In this document: positions 16,365 through 24,507 of the stretch, one piece after another
Layout: every line of letters begins with the position of its first letter
How positions within the stretch are numbered: position 1 is the stretch's first letter
Assembly: GCA_021801525.1 (NCBI GenBank)
Contig: JAJYXW010000035.1
Location: 1 to 37,766 of the forward strand
Reading direction: 5' to 3'
DNA: 37,766 nucleotides
Origin: Actinomycetes bacterium
GTDB lineage: Bacteria > Actinomycetota > Acidimicrobiia > Acidimicrobiales > JAJYXR01
The notes under the pieces: model-generated
What the model was told of the DNA's origin: nothing
The model's input: only the letters and a program-made list of their open reading frames with translations
Databases searched by the model: none
Translations under genes and position numbers: made by a program

Positions 16365-16910
16365 ATGAAGATCAGATCGATAAAGATAAAGAGAGCACCC
16401 GTGGCGCTGGTGGGTGCGATAGCAGGCCTCGCCGGTGTCGTCGGCTTCCACTCCGCGACGCGAGCGCCGGGGCTGGCTGGCTCACCGGCCCCAGCTTCGG
16501 GGTCGGGTGGCGGGCTCGGGTCCAAGGGAACGGTCAGCACCCCGGCATCAGGTGGCGGCACAAACCCGAGCCAGGGCCAGGCAGGCGGCTCCCAGGCAGG
16601 CGGTTCCCAGGCAGGCGGCTCCCAGGCAGCCCCGCAAAGCGCCATAGGGGCGAAAGAGCAATACGGCTACGGCCTCCTCGCAGTAAAGGTCACCGTCGCC
16701 GGCAACAGGATCACCCAGGTGTCCGTGCCGACCATCCAGGTCGCAGACTCGTACTCCGGGAGCATCGCCCAGCAGGTGATCCCCATGCTCCGCTCGCAGG
16801 TGCTCTCCCTGCAGAGCGCCCGGATCAACGGAGTGTCGGGCGCCACGTACACGAGCGAGGCCTATGCCATGTCGCTCCAGAGCGCTCTGAACAAGCTGCA
16901 CTTCAAGTGA
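16365..16910 (+). CDS. FMN-binding-domain protein, flavinylated type
   Basis: This 181-residue exported or anchored protein has an N-terminal hydrophobic helix (APVALVGAIAGLAGVVGF), a Gly/Ser/Ala/Gln-rich linker and a C-terminal FMN-binding domain as in RnfG/NqrC relatives. The attachment motif is NGVSGATYTS, with T161 as the likely FMN-bearing residue. The Asp usually at the start of this motif is Asn (N155). The linker contains three GGSQA units. It is codirectional with and between a flavocytochrome and ApbE, the enzyme that attaches FMN to such motifs, so it should shuttle electrons on the outer face of the membrane. Confidence 0.9.
   Translation: MKIRSIKIKRAPVALVGAIAGLAGVVGFHSATRAPGLAGSPAPASGSGGGLGSKGTVSTPASGGGTNPSQGQAGGSQAGGSQAGGSQAAPQSAIGAKEQYGYGLLAVKVTVAGNRITQVSVPTIQVADSYSGSIAQQVIPMLRSQVLSLQSARINGVSGATYTSEAYAMSLQSALNKLHFK
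16578..16630. repeat. 15-base in-frame repeat in the FMN-protein linker
   Basis: Three near-identical 15-base units (CAGGCGGCTCCCAGG type) encode GGSQA repeats between the membrane helix and the FMN domain. Copy-number change would alter the tether length without breaking the frame. Boundaries are approximate. Confidence 0.8.
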
Positions 16911-18022
16911 GCCGCCATCAACGTGCCGAGCCTACGTTGGTGCACGTGGAGCCCGTCATGGGAACGATGGCATCCTTCACGCTGTTCGCAGCCCCCTGTG
17001 CCGGCGAGTCCAAGGAGGTGATTCCGGCGGCGGGCGTGGACGGAGAGCTGCGCGCTGCGCTGGGCGAGGCGTGCTACGCCCTGCACAGGGCCGACGCCGT
17101 CTTCAGCACCTGGGACCCCGCGAGTCCGATGAGCCGCCTGCGCCGCGGAAATGCCTCGATGGCCGAGATGCCGCCGGAGGTCGCCGAAGTGCTGGCACTG
17201 TGCGAGTTCGCCCGTGAGGCGTCACGCGGCTGGTTCGACCCGTGGGCAATGCCGGGCGGGCTCGACCCGACCGGATTGGTGAAGGGATGGGCCGTCGAGC
17301 ATGCCCTCGCCGTGCTCGAGAACGCCACGCTGAACCCGGGACGCCCGAACCCGGGATCCGCGGCCCCTGGACCCCCGAACCCGGGACCCGCGGACTCAGG
17401 ACCCGCGAACCCAGGATCCGCAGGCCCCGAGCTCCAAGGTGCAGATCGGCACGGCTGCTCCCTCCTGACCGGGGCGATGCTGGACGTCGGCGGAGACATC
17501 GCGACGTTCGGCGCGCCGGGGACGTCAGAGGAAGGAGGCAAGTGGCGGGTCGGCATCCGCAATCCCTGGGATCCGCATGCGCTTGCCTGCATCCTCGAGA
17601 CGGACGCGGCAGTCGCGACCTCGGGAACCTACGAGCGCGGAGAGATACTGATCGACCCGCGCACCGGCGAGCCGGCCTGCCGCTGCGCCTCGGCCACGGT
17701 GACCGGACCGAGCCTTGCTATGGCAGACGCCCTCGCCACCGCTCTAGCCGTGGCCGGTGCCGACGGAATGGACTGGTTCGGATCGCTTGCCGGCTACGAG
17801 GCGTACCTGATACTGCCTGATGCCACCGCGTTGATGACCCAAGGCCTGGATCTTGCCGGGCAGATGGTCGCGGTCCCCGTCCCCGGGAGCTGGTCTCCAC
17901 CCGCAATATCGGCCTCGGCTCCCCGGAGTGCCGCCGCCGGGCACCTGGCCGGAGGTGCCATCCCGCCTACCACGACCTGCTCAGTCGGCGGCGAAGTCAA
18001 CGAGACCTTCCAAGGCCGGTAG
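16907..18022 (+). CDS. apbE: ApbE-family FAD:protein FMN transferase
   Basis: This 371-residue flavin transferase would attach FMN from FAD to the Ser/Thr of the upstream protein. Motifs are VEPVMGT (N-terminus), [15 protein letters not shown] (~118-131), [10 protein letters not shown] (193-202), [21 protein letters not shown] (split over 237-256) and [18 protein letters not shown] Pro/Gly-rich insert (about 143-174, PNPG/GPA repeats) separates the two halves. The GTG at 16907 overlaps the FMN-protein stop as GTGA. No signal peptide or lipobox is visible, although its substrate domain should lie outside the membrane. The 3' end overlaps the convergent kinase gene by 42 bases. Confidence 0.9.
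   Translation: MSRHQRAEPTLVHVEPVMGTMASFTLFAAPCAGESKEVIPAAGVDGELRAALGEACYALHRADAVFSTWDPASPMSRLRRGNASMAEMPPEVAEVLALCEFAREASRGWFDPWAMPGGLDPTGLVKGWAVEHALAVLENATLNPGRPNPGSAAPGPPNPGPADSGPANPGSAGPELQGADRHGCSLLTGAMLDVGGDIATFGAPGTSEEGGKWRVGIRNPWDPHALACILETDAAVATSGTYERGEILIDPRTGEPACRCASATVTGPSLAMADALATALAVAGADGMDWFGSLAGYEAYLILPDATALMTQGLDLAGQMVAVPVPGSWSPPAISASAPRSAAAGHLAGGAIPPTTTCSVGGEVNETFQGR
17332..17426. repeat. GC-rich tandem repeats in apbE
   Basis: Several imperfect units built on CGAACCCGGGA(C/T)CCGCGG encode the Pro/Gly linker (PNPG, GPA) that interrupts ApbE. Together they form one run of about 95 bases, without frame disruption. Confidence 0.75.
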
Positions 18023-19552
18023 GCGGACGACGAAGCAGGCTCCCCGACCTGGCGTGCCGGCGCTGCCCCCTTCCTCGCGGGCACCCGCCTGGACGGCGCT
18101 CTCCTGGACGGCGCTCTCCTGGACAGCGCTCTCCTGGACGGTACCCGCCGGGCCGGGCCGGGCGAGGCCGTCCACCACGGTCACTGACCCGCCGTAGGAG
18201 TCCACGATCTGGCGGACGATCGCAAGGCCGAGACCAGAGCCGCCCGTGCCGGCGGCACGAGCCTCGTCCAAGCGCGTGAAGCGCTCGAACACTCGCTCGC
18301 GGTCCTCGGGACGTATCCCCGGCCCGTCGTCCGCTATCTCGAGCACGACCTCTCCTTCACCGTCGCTGCGCACGCCGAAGCTGATCTGCGAGCTGGCGTG
18401 GCGCAGCGCGTTGTCCGCGAGGTTGCGGAGCACCCGCTGCACGGCGGACACATCTGCCATGACCTGCCCGGCGCGCACCCCGCTTGTGTCCACCGAGACC
18501 GCCCCGCCCGGCCGGGTAGCTGCACCTGGGGCGATCCTCTCCGCCTCTGCCATCGCCGCTCCGGCCAGGTCCACCGGCTCGAGCACGCCGGCAGCCAGCG
18601 CTCCCTCGTCCGCCCTGGCGAGGGCCAGCAGGTCGTTCGCGAGGCGCTCCAAGCGCCGGAGGTCGTCGAGCATCGCGCCGGCCACCTGCTGCCAATCCGT
18701 CGTCTCCGGGTGCGCCAGGGAGACTTCCGCCTGGACCTGCAAGCTCGCGAGCGGGCTCTTCAGCTCGTGCGAGGCATCCGAGGTGAAACGTCGCTGGCGC
18801 TCGGCAGAGCGCTCCAGGCGCGCAAGCATCGCGTTCATCGTGCTGGCCAGGCGCGCGACGACGTCCCGGCCGGGGGGAACGGCAACACGGCGAGCCATGT
18901 CCCTGCTCGACACCGACGCAACCTCGGCTCGGATCTCCTCCACCGGAGCGAGCGCCCTACCCGAGAGCCACCAGACGACTACGCCGACCAGCACTATGAG
19001 AACCGGTACGCCCAGTGCCAGAGCGGTGGCCACCAGGTGCTCGACGTGCACCGGCCATCCGAGCGGCTCGGCCACCTCGACGATCCACGGCGCGCGGCTC
19101 CCCCTCACCCGAGCGGCTGCGCTCATCGTCTCGGCGAAGAGCAGATAGGGATCCTCGTCGATGCCCCTCAGAGCCCCTACAACGCGCACCGTCCCGTTCT
19201 TCCCGGGCGATGCACCGGGCATCAGAGCCTCTCCGGACCGAGCAGGCGTGTCGCTCGCCACGACCGCGCCGCGGGGTGTGACCACCTGGACGTACACACC
19301 TGCTTGCGCCTGCGGCAGGACGATCCGCCCCGAGGACCTCCCCGGCGGGTGGGCCGACACGATCGAGGCAATGTCGGCAGCCTGGATTCGAGCGGCAGTC
19401 TCGGCTTGCTCGTGGAGCGCACCGTCGAGGAGCACGACGAGAGCCGCGCTCCCCGCAGCCATCGCCACTCCCACGACGACCACTGCCGCCGCCACCGACC
19501 GGCCGCGCACTCCGAGGTGAAGCCGCCCGGCCGCCGCCAGCGCCGACCTCAC
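17981..19552 (-). CDS. Sensor histidine kinase
   Basis: This 523-residue kinase has two membrane helices (about 20-42 and 173-195) bracketing an extracytoplasmic sensor of about 130 residues. HAMP follows, then HisKA with H262 in [14 protein letters not shown], and the ATPase domain ([41 protein letters not shown]). It phosphorylates the response regulator encoded just upstream. GTG 19552 overlaps that gene's stop as GTGA; the longer frame to 19801 only shadows the regulator. The last part of the ATPase domain is split by an insert carrying three QESAV units before [10 protein letters not shown], from 15-base repeats near 18090-18150. The gene converges with apbE. Confidence 0.93.
   Translation of the reverse strand: MRSALAAAGRLHLGVRGRSVAAAVVVVGVAMAAGSAALVVLLDGALHEQAETAARIQAADIASIVSAHPPGRSSGRIVLPQAQAGVYVQVVTPRGAVVASDTPARSGEALMPGASPGKNGTVRVVGALRGIDEDPYLLFAETMSAAARVRGSRAPWIVEVAEPLGWPVHVEHLVATALALGVPVLIVLVGVVVWWLSGRALAPVEEIRAEVASVSSRDMARRVAVPPGRDVVARLASTMNAMLARLERSAERQRRFTSDASHELKSPLASLQVQAEVSLAHPETTDWQQVAGAMLDDLRRLERLANDLLALARADEGALAAGVLEPVDLAGAAMAEAERIAPGAATRPGGAVSVDTSGVRAGQVMADVSAVQRVLRNLADNALRHASSQISFGVRSDGEGEVVLEIADDGPGIRPEDRERVFERFTRLDEARAAGTGGSGLGLAIVRQIVDSYGGSVTVVDGLARPGPAGTVQESAVQESAVQESAVQAGAREEGGSAGTPGRGACFVVRLPALEGLVDFAAD
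18090..18150. repeat. 15-base repeat inside the kinase ATPase domain
   Basis: Units of CTGGACGGCGCTCTC and close variants, about four copies, encode VQESA repeats. They separate the G2-box region from the final beta strand of the kinase domain. Confidence 0.8.
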
Positions 19553-20385
19553 GACACCTCTGGCTGCTCTGGCTGCTCTGGCTGCTCCGGCCGCTCCGGT
19601 TGGTCTGGTTGGTCTGGTTGGTCTGGCTGGTCCGGGGCCTCGAGCCTGTAGCCAACCCCCCGGACCGTCTCCACGACGACACCGTGCGGCAAGGGCTTCT
19701 CCCCCTTGTCGCTGCCCAGGGGCACCTCGGCGAGCTTCCGACGCAAGTAGCCCACGTAGACCTCCACGACGTTCGGGTCGCCGTCGAAACCAGTGCCCCA
19801 TACGTGCTCGAGCAGCTCGTGCTTCGAGATGGCCGTTCCCGAATGTCGCATCAGGTACTCGAGCAGCGAGAACTCCCGCGGCGTCAGCGCGAGATCGATC
19901 TCCCTAGCGCGGCGAGCGGCGCCCGCGGCTGCGGTGCCCTCCGGCACGCCGCACGAGATCCACGATCGGTGTGCTGACGGATCGAGCCACAGCGGGCCGA
20001 CCTGCAGGACCGCCGGGCGTTCGACCGCCCCCCTCCTTATGAGCGCCCTTATGCGCGCGACGAGGACCACGAAGGAGAAGGGCTTGCGCAAGAAGTCGTC
20101 CGCGCCAGTGTCGAGCGACTCTGCTTCGTCGAGCTCCCCGTCCTTGGCCGTCAGCATCAAGATGGGGGTCCAGTTGCCCTCGGAGCGCAGCGTCCGGCAC
20201 ACTTCGAAGCCGTTTGCCCCCGGCAGGAGTATGTCGAGCACGATCGCGTCGTAGCTGTGCTCGCGGGCCATCCACAGCCCGTCGGTCCCCGTCGGTGCGA
20301 CGTCCACGGCGAAGCCTTCCGCGCCGAGGCCCCTCTGGAGCGCCTCGGACAGATGGCGCTCGTCCTCCACCACGAGAACCCGCAT
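19549..20385 (-). CDS. OmpR-family response regulator
   Basis: This 278-residue regulator has a receiver domain (acidic pair E7/D8, phosphoacceptor D51 in [10 protein letters not shown]81 in MLTAKDGE) and a winged-helix DNA-binding domain ([17 protein letters not shown], then [14 protein letters not shown]). The two are joined by a longer-than-usual linker of about 40 residues. The protein ends in a repetitive acidic tail, four PDQ and several PEQ/PER units after GYRLEA, encoded by 9-base DNA repeats at about 19560-19636. It starts at ATG 20385, 13 bases after the propeller gene and directly ahead of the kinase, so one operon is likely. The target genes are unknown. Confidence 0.93.
   Translation of the reverse strand: MRVLVVEDERHLSEALQRGLGAEGFAVDVAPTGTDGLWMAREHSYDAIVLDILLPGANGFEVCRTLRSEGNWTPILMLTAKDGELDEAESLDTGADDFLRKPFSFVVLVARIRALIRRGAVERPAVLQVGPLWLDPSAHRSWISCGVPEGTAAAGAARRAREIDLALTPREFSLLEYLMRHSGTAISKHELLEHVWGTGFDGDPNVVEVYVGYLRRKLAEVPLGSDKGEKPLPHGVVVETVRGVGYRLEAPDQPDQPDQPDQPERPEQPEQPEQPEVS
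19560..19636. repeat. 9-base repeats encoding the regulator tail
   Basis: A run of CTGGCTGCT and TCTGGTTGG units, about eight copies, encodes the PEQ/PDQ tail at the C-terminus of the response regulator. It ends just before the overlap with the kinase start. Confidence 0.85.
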
Positions 20386-20398
20386 ACTGCCGGCCCGC

Positions 20399-21703
20399 TC
20401 AGCCGTGCGGCACGGGGAAAGGCGGTATGCCCATCGTCGCTGCGTGCGTCATGAGCAAAGAATACGGCGGTGCGAGGTCGACGCCGTCAGGCTTGTAGAG
20501 ATACCCGGGAGCAGATCCCGGCACACCGGTCACGCCGTACTGCCAGACCACCTGGTTGGTCTTCGGGTTCACGACTATGACCCTGTCGTTCCAGTCGTCG
20601 TTCAGCAGGACGTCCCCGTTCGGGAGGGGGAGCGCCAGCGAGGGCTGGTTCAGCGCGGCTGCCCCGGTCGGCGCGTAGCGCCAGAGGAGCTGGCCCGAGG
20701 AGTTGAACTCCTCCACCACACCGGGCTTGGTGTAGGCGGCCGTGAGGAACACGTTGGGCGACACCTCGTTGGTGTCCGACGGGTAGCTGATGCCCGGGGG
20801 GTGGACGGACCAGAGGATCTTGCCGGCAGGTGTCATCTGGTCCACCCAGTCGCCGTTTATCTCCGTTACGAGCCAGTTGCCGTTCGTCATGGGAAACATG
20901 CCGTTCGGGCTGCCGAAGCGGTACGGAGGCTGGTGGTAGCAGTACGGGTCGGTCAGGCCGTATATGTGTACTGGTGCGGGGTCCGAGGGCGACAGGTACA
21001 GCAGCCGGCAGTTCTTTATGTCGGCCGCGATGACGTTGCCGTTCGGAAGCCGCATCGCGTCATCGGGGTTGTCCACGTAGCCCGGTCCCGAGCCCGGGAC
21101 CCCCGGGTGGCCATATCGCCAGGTGATGTGCCCAGTGCGGAGCGAGATCAAGGTTATCGCGAAGTCGGACTCCTGCGTGGCGATGATGTGGCGTCCATGC
21201 GGCCCGAAGAACGCGTCGTCCGGGGAGAGGAAGGTCTGGCCCGGAGCCAGGTCGCCGGCGGCCGGGAACTGCCAGAGGATCCTGCCCTTCGGGTCGACGA
21301 GAAGCAGCCTCGAGTTGTTCCGGTCGGCTATGAGGACGGGGCCCGGCAGCACGCTCGGGTTGGACCCGGGCTGGAGGTGTCCGGGCTGGCCCTTCACCTT
21401 GGACTCGAGGTAGGCAATCCACGCAGACGGGCTCCAGGTCTTGGAGCTCAGCAGGCTGCTCGGAGGAGAGGACGGCGCTGCCCCCGACTTGCCTAGCCGG
21501 CCCGCCGCTGGCAGGGTCGCCTTCCGGCCCACCGCCTGCTCGCGCTTGCCCGAGGGCACTGCCGAGCCCCCGGTGCAGGTGGCCAGCACGATCGCCACGG
21601 CAGCCAGGAACGCCACGAGCGTCACCGAGATCCTCCTGCGCCGGACCGTCGCCCGCCTCCTCGCCCTCGCACTCCGACTCGAGCCTGACGCTGGGCTGTC
21701 CAA
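20399..21703 (-). CDS. Secreted PQQ-like / arylsulfotransferase-type beta-propeller
   Basis: This 434-residue protein has an Arg-rich N-terminus, one hydrophobic export segment (ISVTLVAFLAAVAIVLATC) and a propeller with repeated blade strings: VLIADRNNSRLLLVDPKGRI, NVIAADIKNCRLLYLSP, NWLVTEINGDWVDQMTPAGK and DVLLNDDWNDRVIVVNPKTN. Blade sequence resembles the arylsulfotransferase-like ASST families, whose reaction I cannot assign here. Cys after the export helix (LATC) is a poor lipobox since Thr precedes it. TTG 21703 is chosen because GGAGG lies 9 bases upstream; the frame reaches 21778 with no good site. It precedes the two-component genes by 13 bases and so may modulate that system. Confidence 0.85.
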   Translation of the reverse strand: MDSPASGSSRSARARRRATVRRRRISVTLVAFLAAVAIVLATCTGGSAVPSGKREQAVGRKATLPAAGRLGKSGAAPSSPPSSLLSSKTWSPSAWIAYLESKVKGQPGHLQPGSNPSVLPGPVLIADRNNSRLLLVDPKGRILWQFPAAGDLAPGQTFLSPDDAFFGPHGRHIIATQESDFAITLISLRTGHITWRYGHPGVPGSGPGYVDNPDDAMRLPNGNVIAADIKNCRLLYLSPSDPAPVHIYGLTDPYCYHQPPYRFGSPNGMFPMTNGNWLVTEINGDWVDQMTPAGKILWSVHPPGISYPSDTNEVSPNVFLTAAYTKPGVVEEFNSSGQLLWRYAPTGAAALNQPSLALPLPNGDVLLNDDWNDRVIVVNPKTNQVVWQYGVTGVPGSAPGYLYKPDGVDLAPPYSLLMTHAATMGIPPFPVPHG

Positions 21704-21941
21704 GATGCGTAACCTCCGTCCGAGCTGGCAGGGAACTTCACGCGCATCCACGTGCATCGGAGGGCACGGCGCGCGCAAACGGCAAAGAGGCTACCCGGGC
21801 CGGGCCGGACAGCGGGCGCGCCTGCAAGCCAGCCGCCACAGTGCCCTCACAGCTATGCTCGGCGACGGAGCGCCGGGAAGCCTGGTCGGCCGTACATGCT
21901 GTGAGCGCTGCTCACGCTGCCATAATCCGCGGAGGACCGCC
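21704..21941. promoter_or_regulatory. Divergent region between the propeller gene and nhaA
   Basis: A perfect inverted repeat GTGAGC-GCT-GCTCAC lies at 21901-21915, 26 bases ahead of the nhaA start. It could be a regulator site; a CATAAT at 21921-21926 is too near the ribosome-binding site to be a convincing -10 box. No other gene is seen in these 238 bases. Confidence 0.4.
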
Positions 21942-23219
21942 GTGCCGACCGACCCCGAGATGCCCAGAAGCCGCCGGACACGGTCCTTCCTGGCCGCGTT
22001 CGTTCGGACCGAAGCCGCGGGTGGACTGGCGCTCACTCTGGCGGCTCTCGTTGCGGTCGTCCTCGCAAACAGCCCCTGGCACTCGGGCTTCGCCGCTGTC
22101 TGGGAGCTGCGCGCACCCAGGGCTCTCGGCACGCTGGGCTCGCGCGCTGGTCCGGCCGACCTGCGAGGCTGGGTGAACGACGGCCTGATGAGCGTCTTCT
22201 TCCTCCTGGCGGGCCTCGAGCTCGCCCGCGAACGCTCGGAAGGAGTGCTCCGGCGGCCCCGGGACGCGGCACTCCCGCTCCTCGCAGCCGCGGGTGGGAT
22301 GGCAGGCGCAGCCTGCGTTTACGCGATCGCCACAGCAGGCACCCCCGCTGTGCACGGTTGGGGCGTGCCCACCGCGACCGACATCGCGTTCGCGCTGGGA
22401 GCTCTCGCCCTGCTCGGCCGGCGGGTCCCCCCCGCCCTCCGGGTGTTCGTGCTCACCCTTGCCGTCGCAGACGACATCGGATCGGTGGTGCTCCTCGGCG
22501 CCCTCTACGCCCGCCACGTCGACGTGACGGCACTCGCCGGGGCACTCGGAGCCGTCGCCGCGATGATCGGCGGCCGGTACATCGCTTCGAGCGGCCACGC
22601 CGGTTCTGGCCGCCGCCGACCTTCTGGCCGCCGCCGACCTTCTGGCCGCCGCGAGGCGCTTTCCAAGCGCCTGGGCCTCGCCTCGGTCTGGCCTTACCTC
22701 GCCTTCGGAGTCGTGCTGTGGATCTTCCTCGCGCGAGCAGGCGTCGAGCCCGCCCTCGCAGGCGTTGCCGTGGGGCTCGCCCTCCCCGGCGAGCCAGCCC
22801 GCAGGGAACGGATCGAGTCCGCGCTGCACCCTGTATCGGCCTATTTCGTACTGCCGGTATTCGCGCTCGCCAACGCCGGAGTGGCCTTCGGCGCGCTCGA
22901 CCTCGCCCGTCCCGGAGTGGCGGCGGCCTTGGGCGGCATCCTCGCGGCCAGGGTCGCCGGCAAGCTCGCAGGCATAACGGCTGCGTCCTGGCTCGCCGTG
23001 CGCCTCGGGCTGGCCCGCAAGCCTTCGGAGCTCACGTGGGGAAAGCTGGCCGGAGGCGCCGCTATGGCGGGGATCGGCTTCACCGTGCCGCTCCTCGCTG
23101 CCTCGCTTGCCTTCGCCCGCGCTCCTGACCTGCTCGCGGCCGCCCGAGCCGGCCTGCTCGGCGGCTCGGTGCTCGCGTTCCTCGCCGGAGCCGCCATCCT
23201 CTCTCTCGCCCGCAGATAA
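21942..23219 (+). CDS. nhaA: Na+/H+ antiporter NhaA
   Basis: This 425-residue inner-membrane antiporter exchanges sodium for protons. Family landmarks are ANSPW (42-46), GVPTATDIAFALGALALLG (141-159), the ion-binding Asp pair D177/D178 in LTLAVADDIG, SALHPVSAYFVLPVFALANAGV and GIGFTVPLLAASLAF. A GRRRPSGRRRPSGRR insert, from an 18-base DNA repeat near 22610-22657, lengthens the cytoplasmic loop between helices VI and VII and is strongly positive. GTG 21942 has GGAGG six bases upstream. Two decayed stretches with the same sequence as parts of this gene lie at 30919-31010 and 31279-31366. Confidence 0.94.
   Translation: MPTDPEMPRSRRTRSFLAAFVRTEAAGGLALTLAALVAVVLANSPWHSGFAAVWELRAPRALGTLGSRAGPADLRGWVNDGLMSVFFLLAGLELARERSEGVLRRPRDAALPLLAAAGGMAGAACVYAIATAGTPAVHGWGVPTATDIAFALGALALLGRRVPPALRVFVLTLAVADDIGSVVLLGALYARHVDVTALAGALGAVAAMIGGRYIASSGHAGSGRRRPSGRRRPSGRREALSKRLGLASVWPYLAFGVVLWIFLARAGVEPALAGVAVGLALPGEPARRERIESALHPVSAYFVLPVFALANAGVAFGALDLARPGVAAALGGILAARVAGKLAGITAASWLAVRLGLARKPSELTWGKLAGGAAMAGIGFTVPLLAASLAFARAPDLLAAARAGLLGGSVLAFLAGAAILSLARR
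22610..22657. repeat. 18-base in-frame repeat in nhaA
   Basis: About two and a half copies of TTCTGGCCGCCGCCGACC encode RRRPSG repeats in a cytoplasmic loop of NhaA. The unit preserves frame. Confidence 0.85.
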
Positions 23220-23384
23220 CCTGCGGGCCGCCCGCTCTCGCGCCCGGGATCTCCTCCAGAACGCGATCCGCAGCGCCGTTCGCCGGCGTTACATGGGCGA
23301 AAACCCGAGCGTGCTCACCCGGTCCAGACGCCCTACACGACGAGCGAGCGCGCAATCGAACCCCGTGCGCGCCACCTCCTACGC
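23220..23384. other. Gap between convergent nhaA and secreted-protein genes
   Basis: These 165 bases separate the nhaA stop from the stop of the minus-strand secreted gene. I see no hairpin with a T-run. The first ~45 bases are shared with the nhaA-like remnant at 30919-31010. Confidence 0.4.
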
Positions 23385-24149
23385 TCACGGCAGGCAGCGA
23401 CTCGAAACACACGGTCCATGACGCGGTGGCTGGCTCGTCGTCGTGGTTGTAGGAGGTCGCGGGCCGGTCGTCGTAGTTGTAGGAGATGGCTGGCTCGTCG
23501 TCGTGGTTGTCGGAGGTGGAGGGTTATGGCTCACGATGACCGTGAGCGTCCAAGGGGCACCACTAGGCAGGAAGGCTCGAATGACGACAGTTCCGATCTT
23601 CAAGGCGAAATATTCGATCTCCCAGGTGGGAGGGTGGTTTCCCGGACCACCTGACCCTACGCCAGCACCGAGGGAGCAGAGCACGTTGCCATTGGAGAGG
23701 AGCGGCGGATAGACAGAGCCGAAGCTGTCCCCCTCGTAGCGCATCCATATGTCGAGCCCATCGCCCGGCGCAAGGTAGATCGTGACCGCAGGACCCGTCG
23801 TGTCCCAGTTCTTTGCATACACCGTCTGTGGCGAGCTCCCTGCGGGACCACCGCCTGGTCCGGTAGTGACCCAGGCTGGGCACATGTACCCAACACGCAC
23901 TGGCAGGACCCCTACTGGCTTCGACAGGGGCAGGCTGGTGCTCGTAGGAAGGACGGGTTGCCCAGTCGGGTGGGCAACTGCACCTAGGCCAAGCTTCGAG
24001 GGAGCGGGTGCCTGCGGTGTTCGTACGAGGAGGCGTGCAGGGCTGCTCGAGGGGAGATGAGGACGCCCCGCCCCTCCTAGGAGGCTCCCAGCCGCGGCAA
24101 GGCTGCCTACTGCCATCACTATTGGCACGGGCCTGAGCACCCCGCGCAT
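23385..24149 (-). CDS. Secreted protein with Thr/Pro tail (hypothetical)
   Basis: This 254-residue protein has an export signal (PIVMAVGSLAAAGSLL), a Pro/Ser-rich stretch and a globular middle with DGLDIWMRYEGDSFG, SLGAGVGSGG and WEIEYFALKIGTVVIRAFLP. It ends in Pro-Thr runs (PPPPTTTTTSQPSPTTTTT). The tail may be a cell-wall spanning or glycosylated linker. I recognise no family. ATG 24149 follows GGAGGGAG closely; the same leader sequence precedes the propeller gene at 24508. The upstream sequence to 24212 stays in frame, so a longer N-terminus cannot be excluded. It is the last gene of the secreted cluster. Confidence 0.75.
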   Translation of the reverse strand: MRGVLRPVPIVMAVGSLAAAGSLLGGAGRPHLPSSSPARLLVRTPQAPAPSKLGLGAVAHPTGQPVLPTSTSLPLSKPVGVLPVRVGYMCPAWVTTGPGGGPAGSSPQTVYAKNWDTTGPAVTIYLAPGDGLDIWMRYEGDSFGSVYPPLLSNGNVLCSLGAGVGSGGPGNHPPTWEIEYFALKIGTVVIRAFLPSGAPWTLTVIVSHNPPPPTTTTTSQPSPTTTTTGPRPPTTTTTSQPPRHGPCVSSRCLP

Positions 24150-24410
24150 CACATACTCCCTCCGAGCAAGGAAGAGGGCTCGCCTGATTTCCGACAAACG
24201 TGCATCGCACACCTAGGAGTCGTTGATGACGAAGTAGTGCCCGCCGGTCGAGAGCCACTCCAGGCCCTCTACGACGGGAGTGAAGTAGGCGTATTAGGTC
24301 TTCGGCGTGACCACTACCGGCGCCACGAAGTCGAAGGTGAAGTTGTAGCTCCCACCAGGGAACGTGGTCAAGGGGAGGATCGCGTAGCGTCCTTCGTTCG
24401 GCCAGGCGCC
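24132..24410. repeat. 279-base direct repeat, copy A
   Basis: This segment aligns without gaps to 25888-26166 (offset 1756) with about 16 differences by my eye count, roughly 94% identity. It covers the start of one secreted gene, its leader, and the 3' end of a giant-protein paralogue. Confidence 0.95.
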
Positions 24411-24494
24411 GTAGAGCTCGAAGGTGCCGAGATCCGCCGCGTCGAACGAGCCGAAGGATGGGGGACGTAAAATGGCTGCCGCATGTGCGGAAAG
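24213..24494 (-). pseudogene. Broken 3' fragment of a giant-protein paralogue
   Basis: The minus strand encodes GAWPNEGRYAI, FPGGSYNFTFDFVAPVVVTPKT and then a TAA where the giant gene has a Tyr codon. The sequence then continues in frame to VVEGLEWLSTGGHYFVINDS and TAG. The upstream part (LRPPSFGSFDAADLGTFELY) differs from the intact copy, so this is the tail of a diverged paralogue rather than a very recent simple copy. No start codon or promoter is apparent. It lies between two secreted-protein genes. Confidence 0.85.
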
Positions 24495-24507
24495 TTAGGT
24501 GTGACGC

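Noticed and set aside
21921-21926. CATAAT as the nhaA -10 box
   Set aside because: It would place the transcript start inside the ribosome-binding site, and no -35 box is visible.
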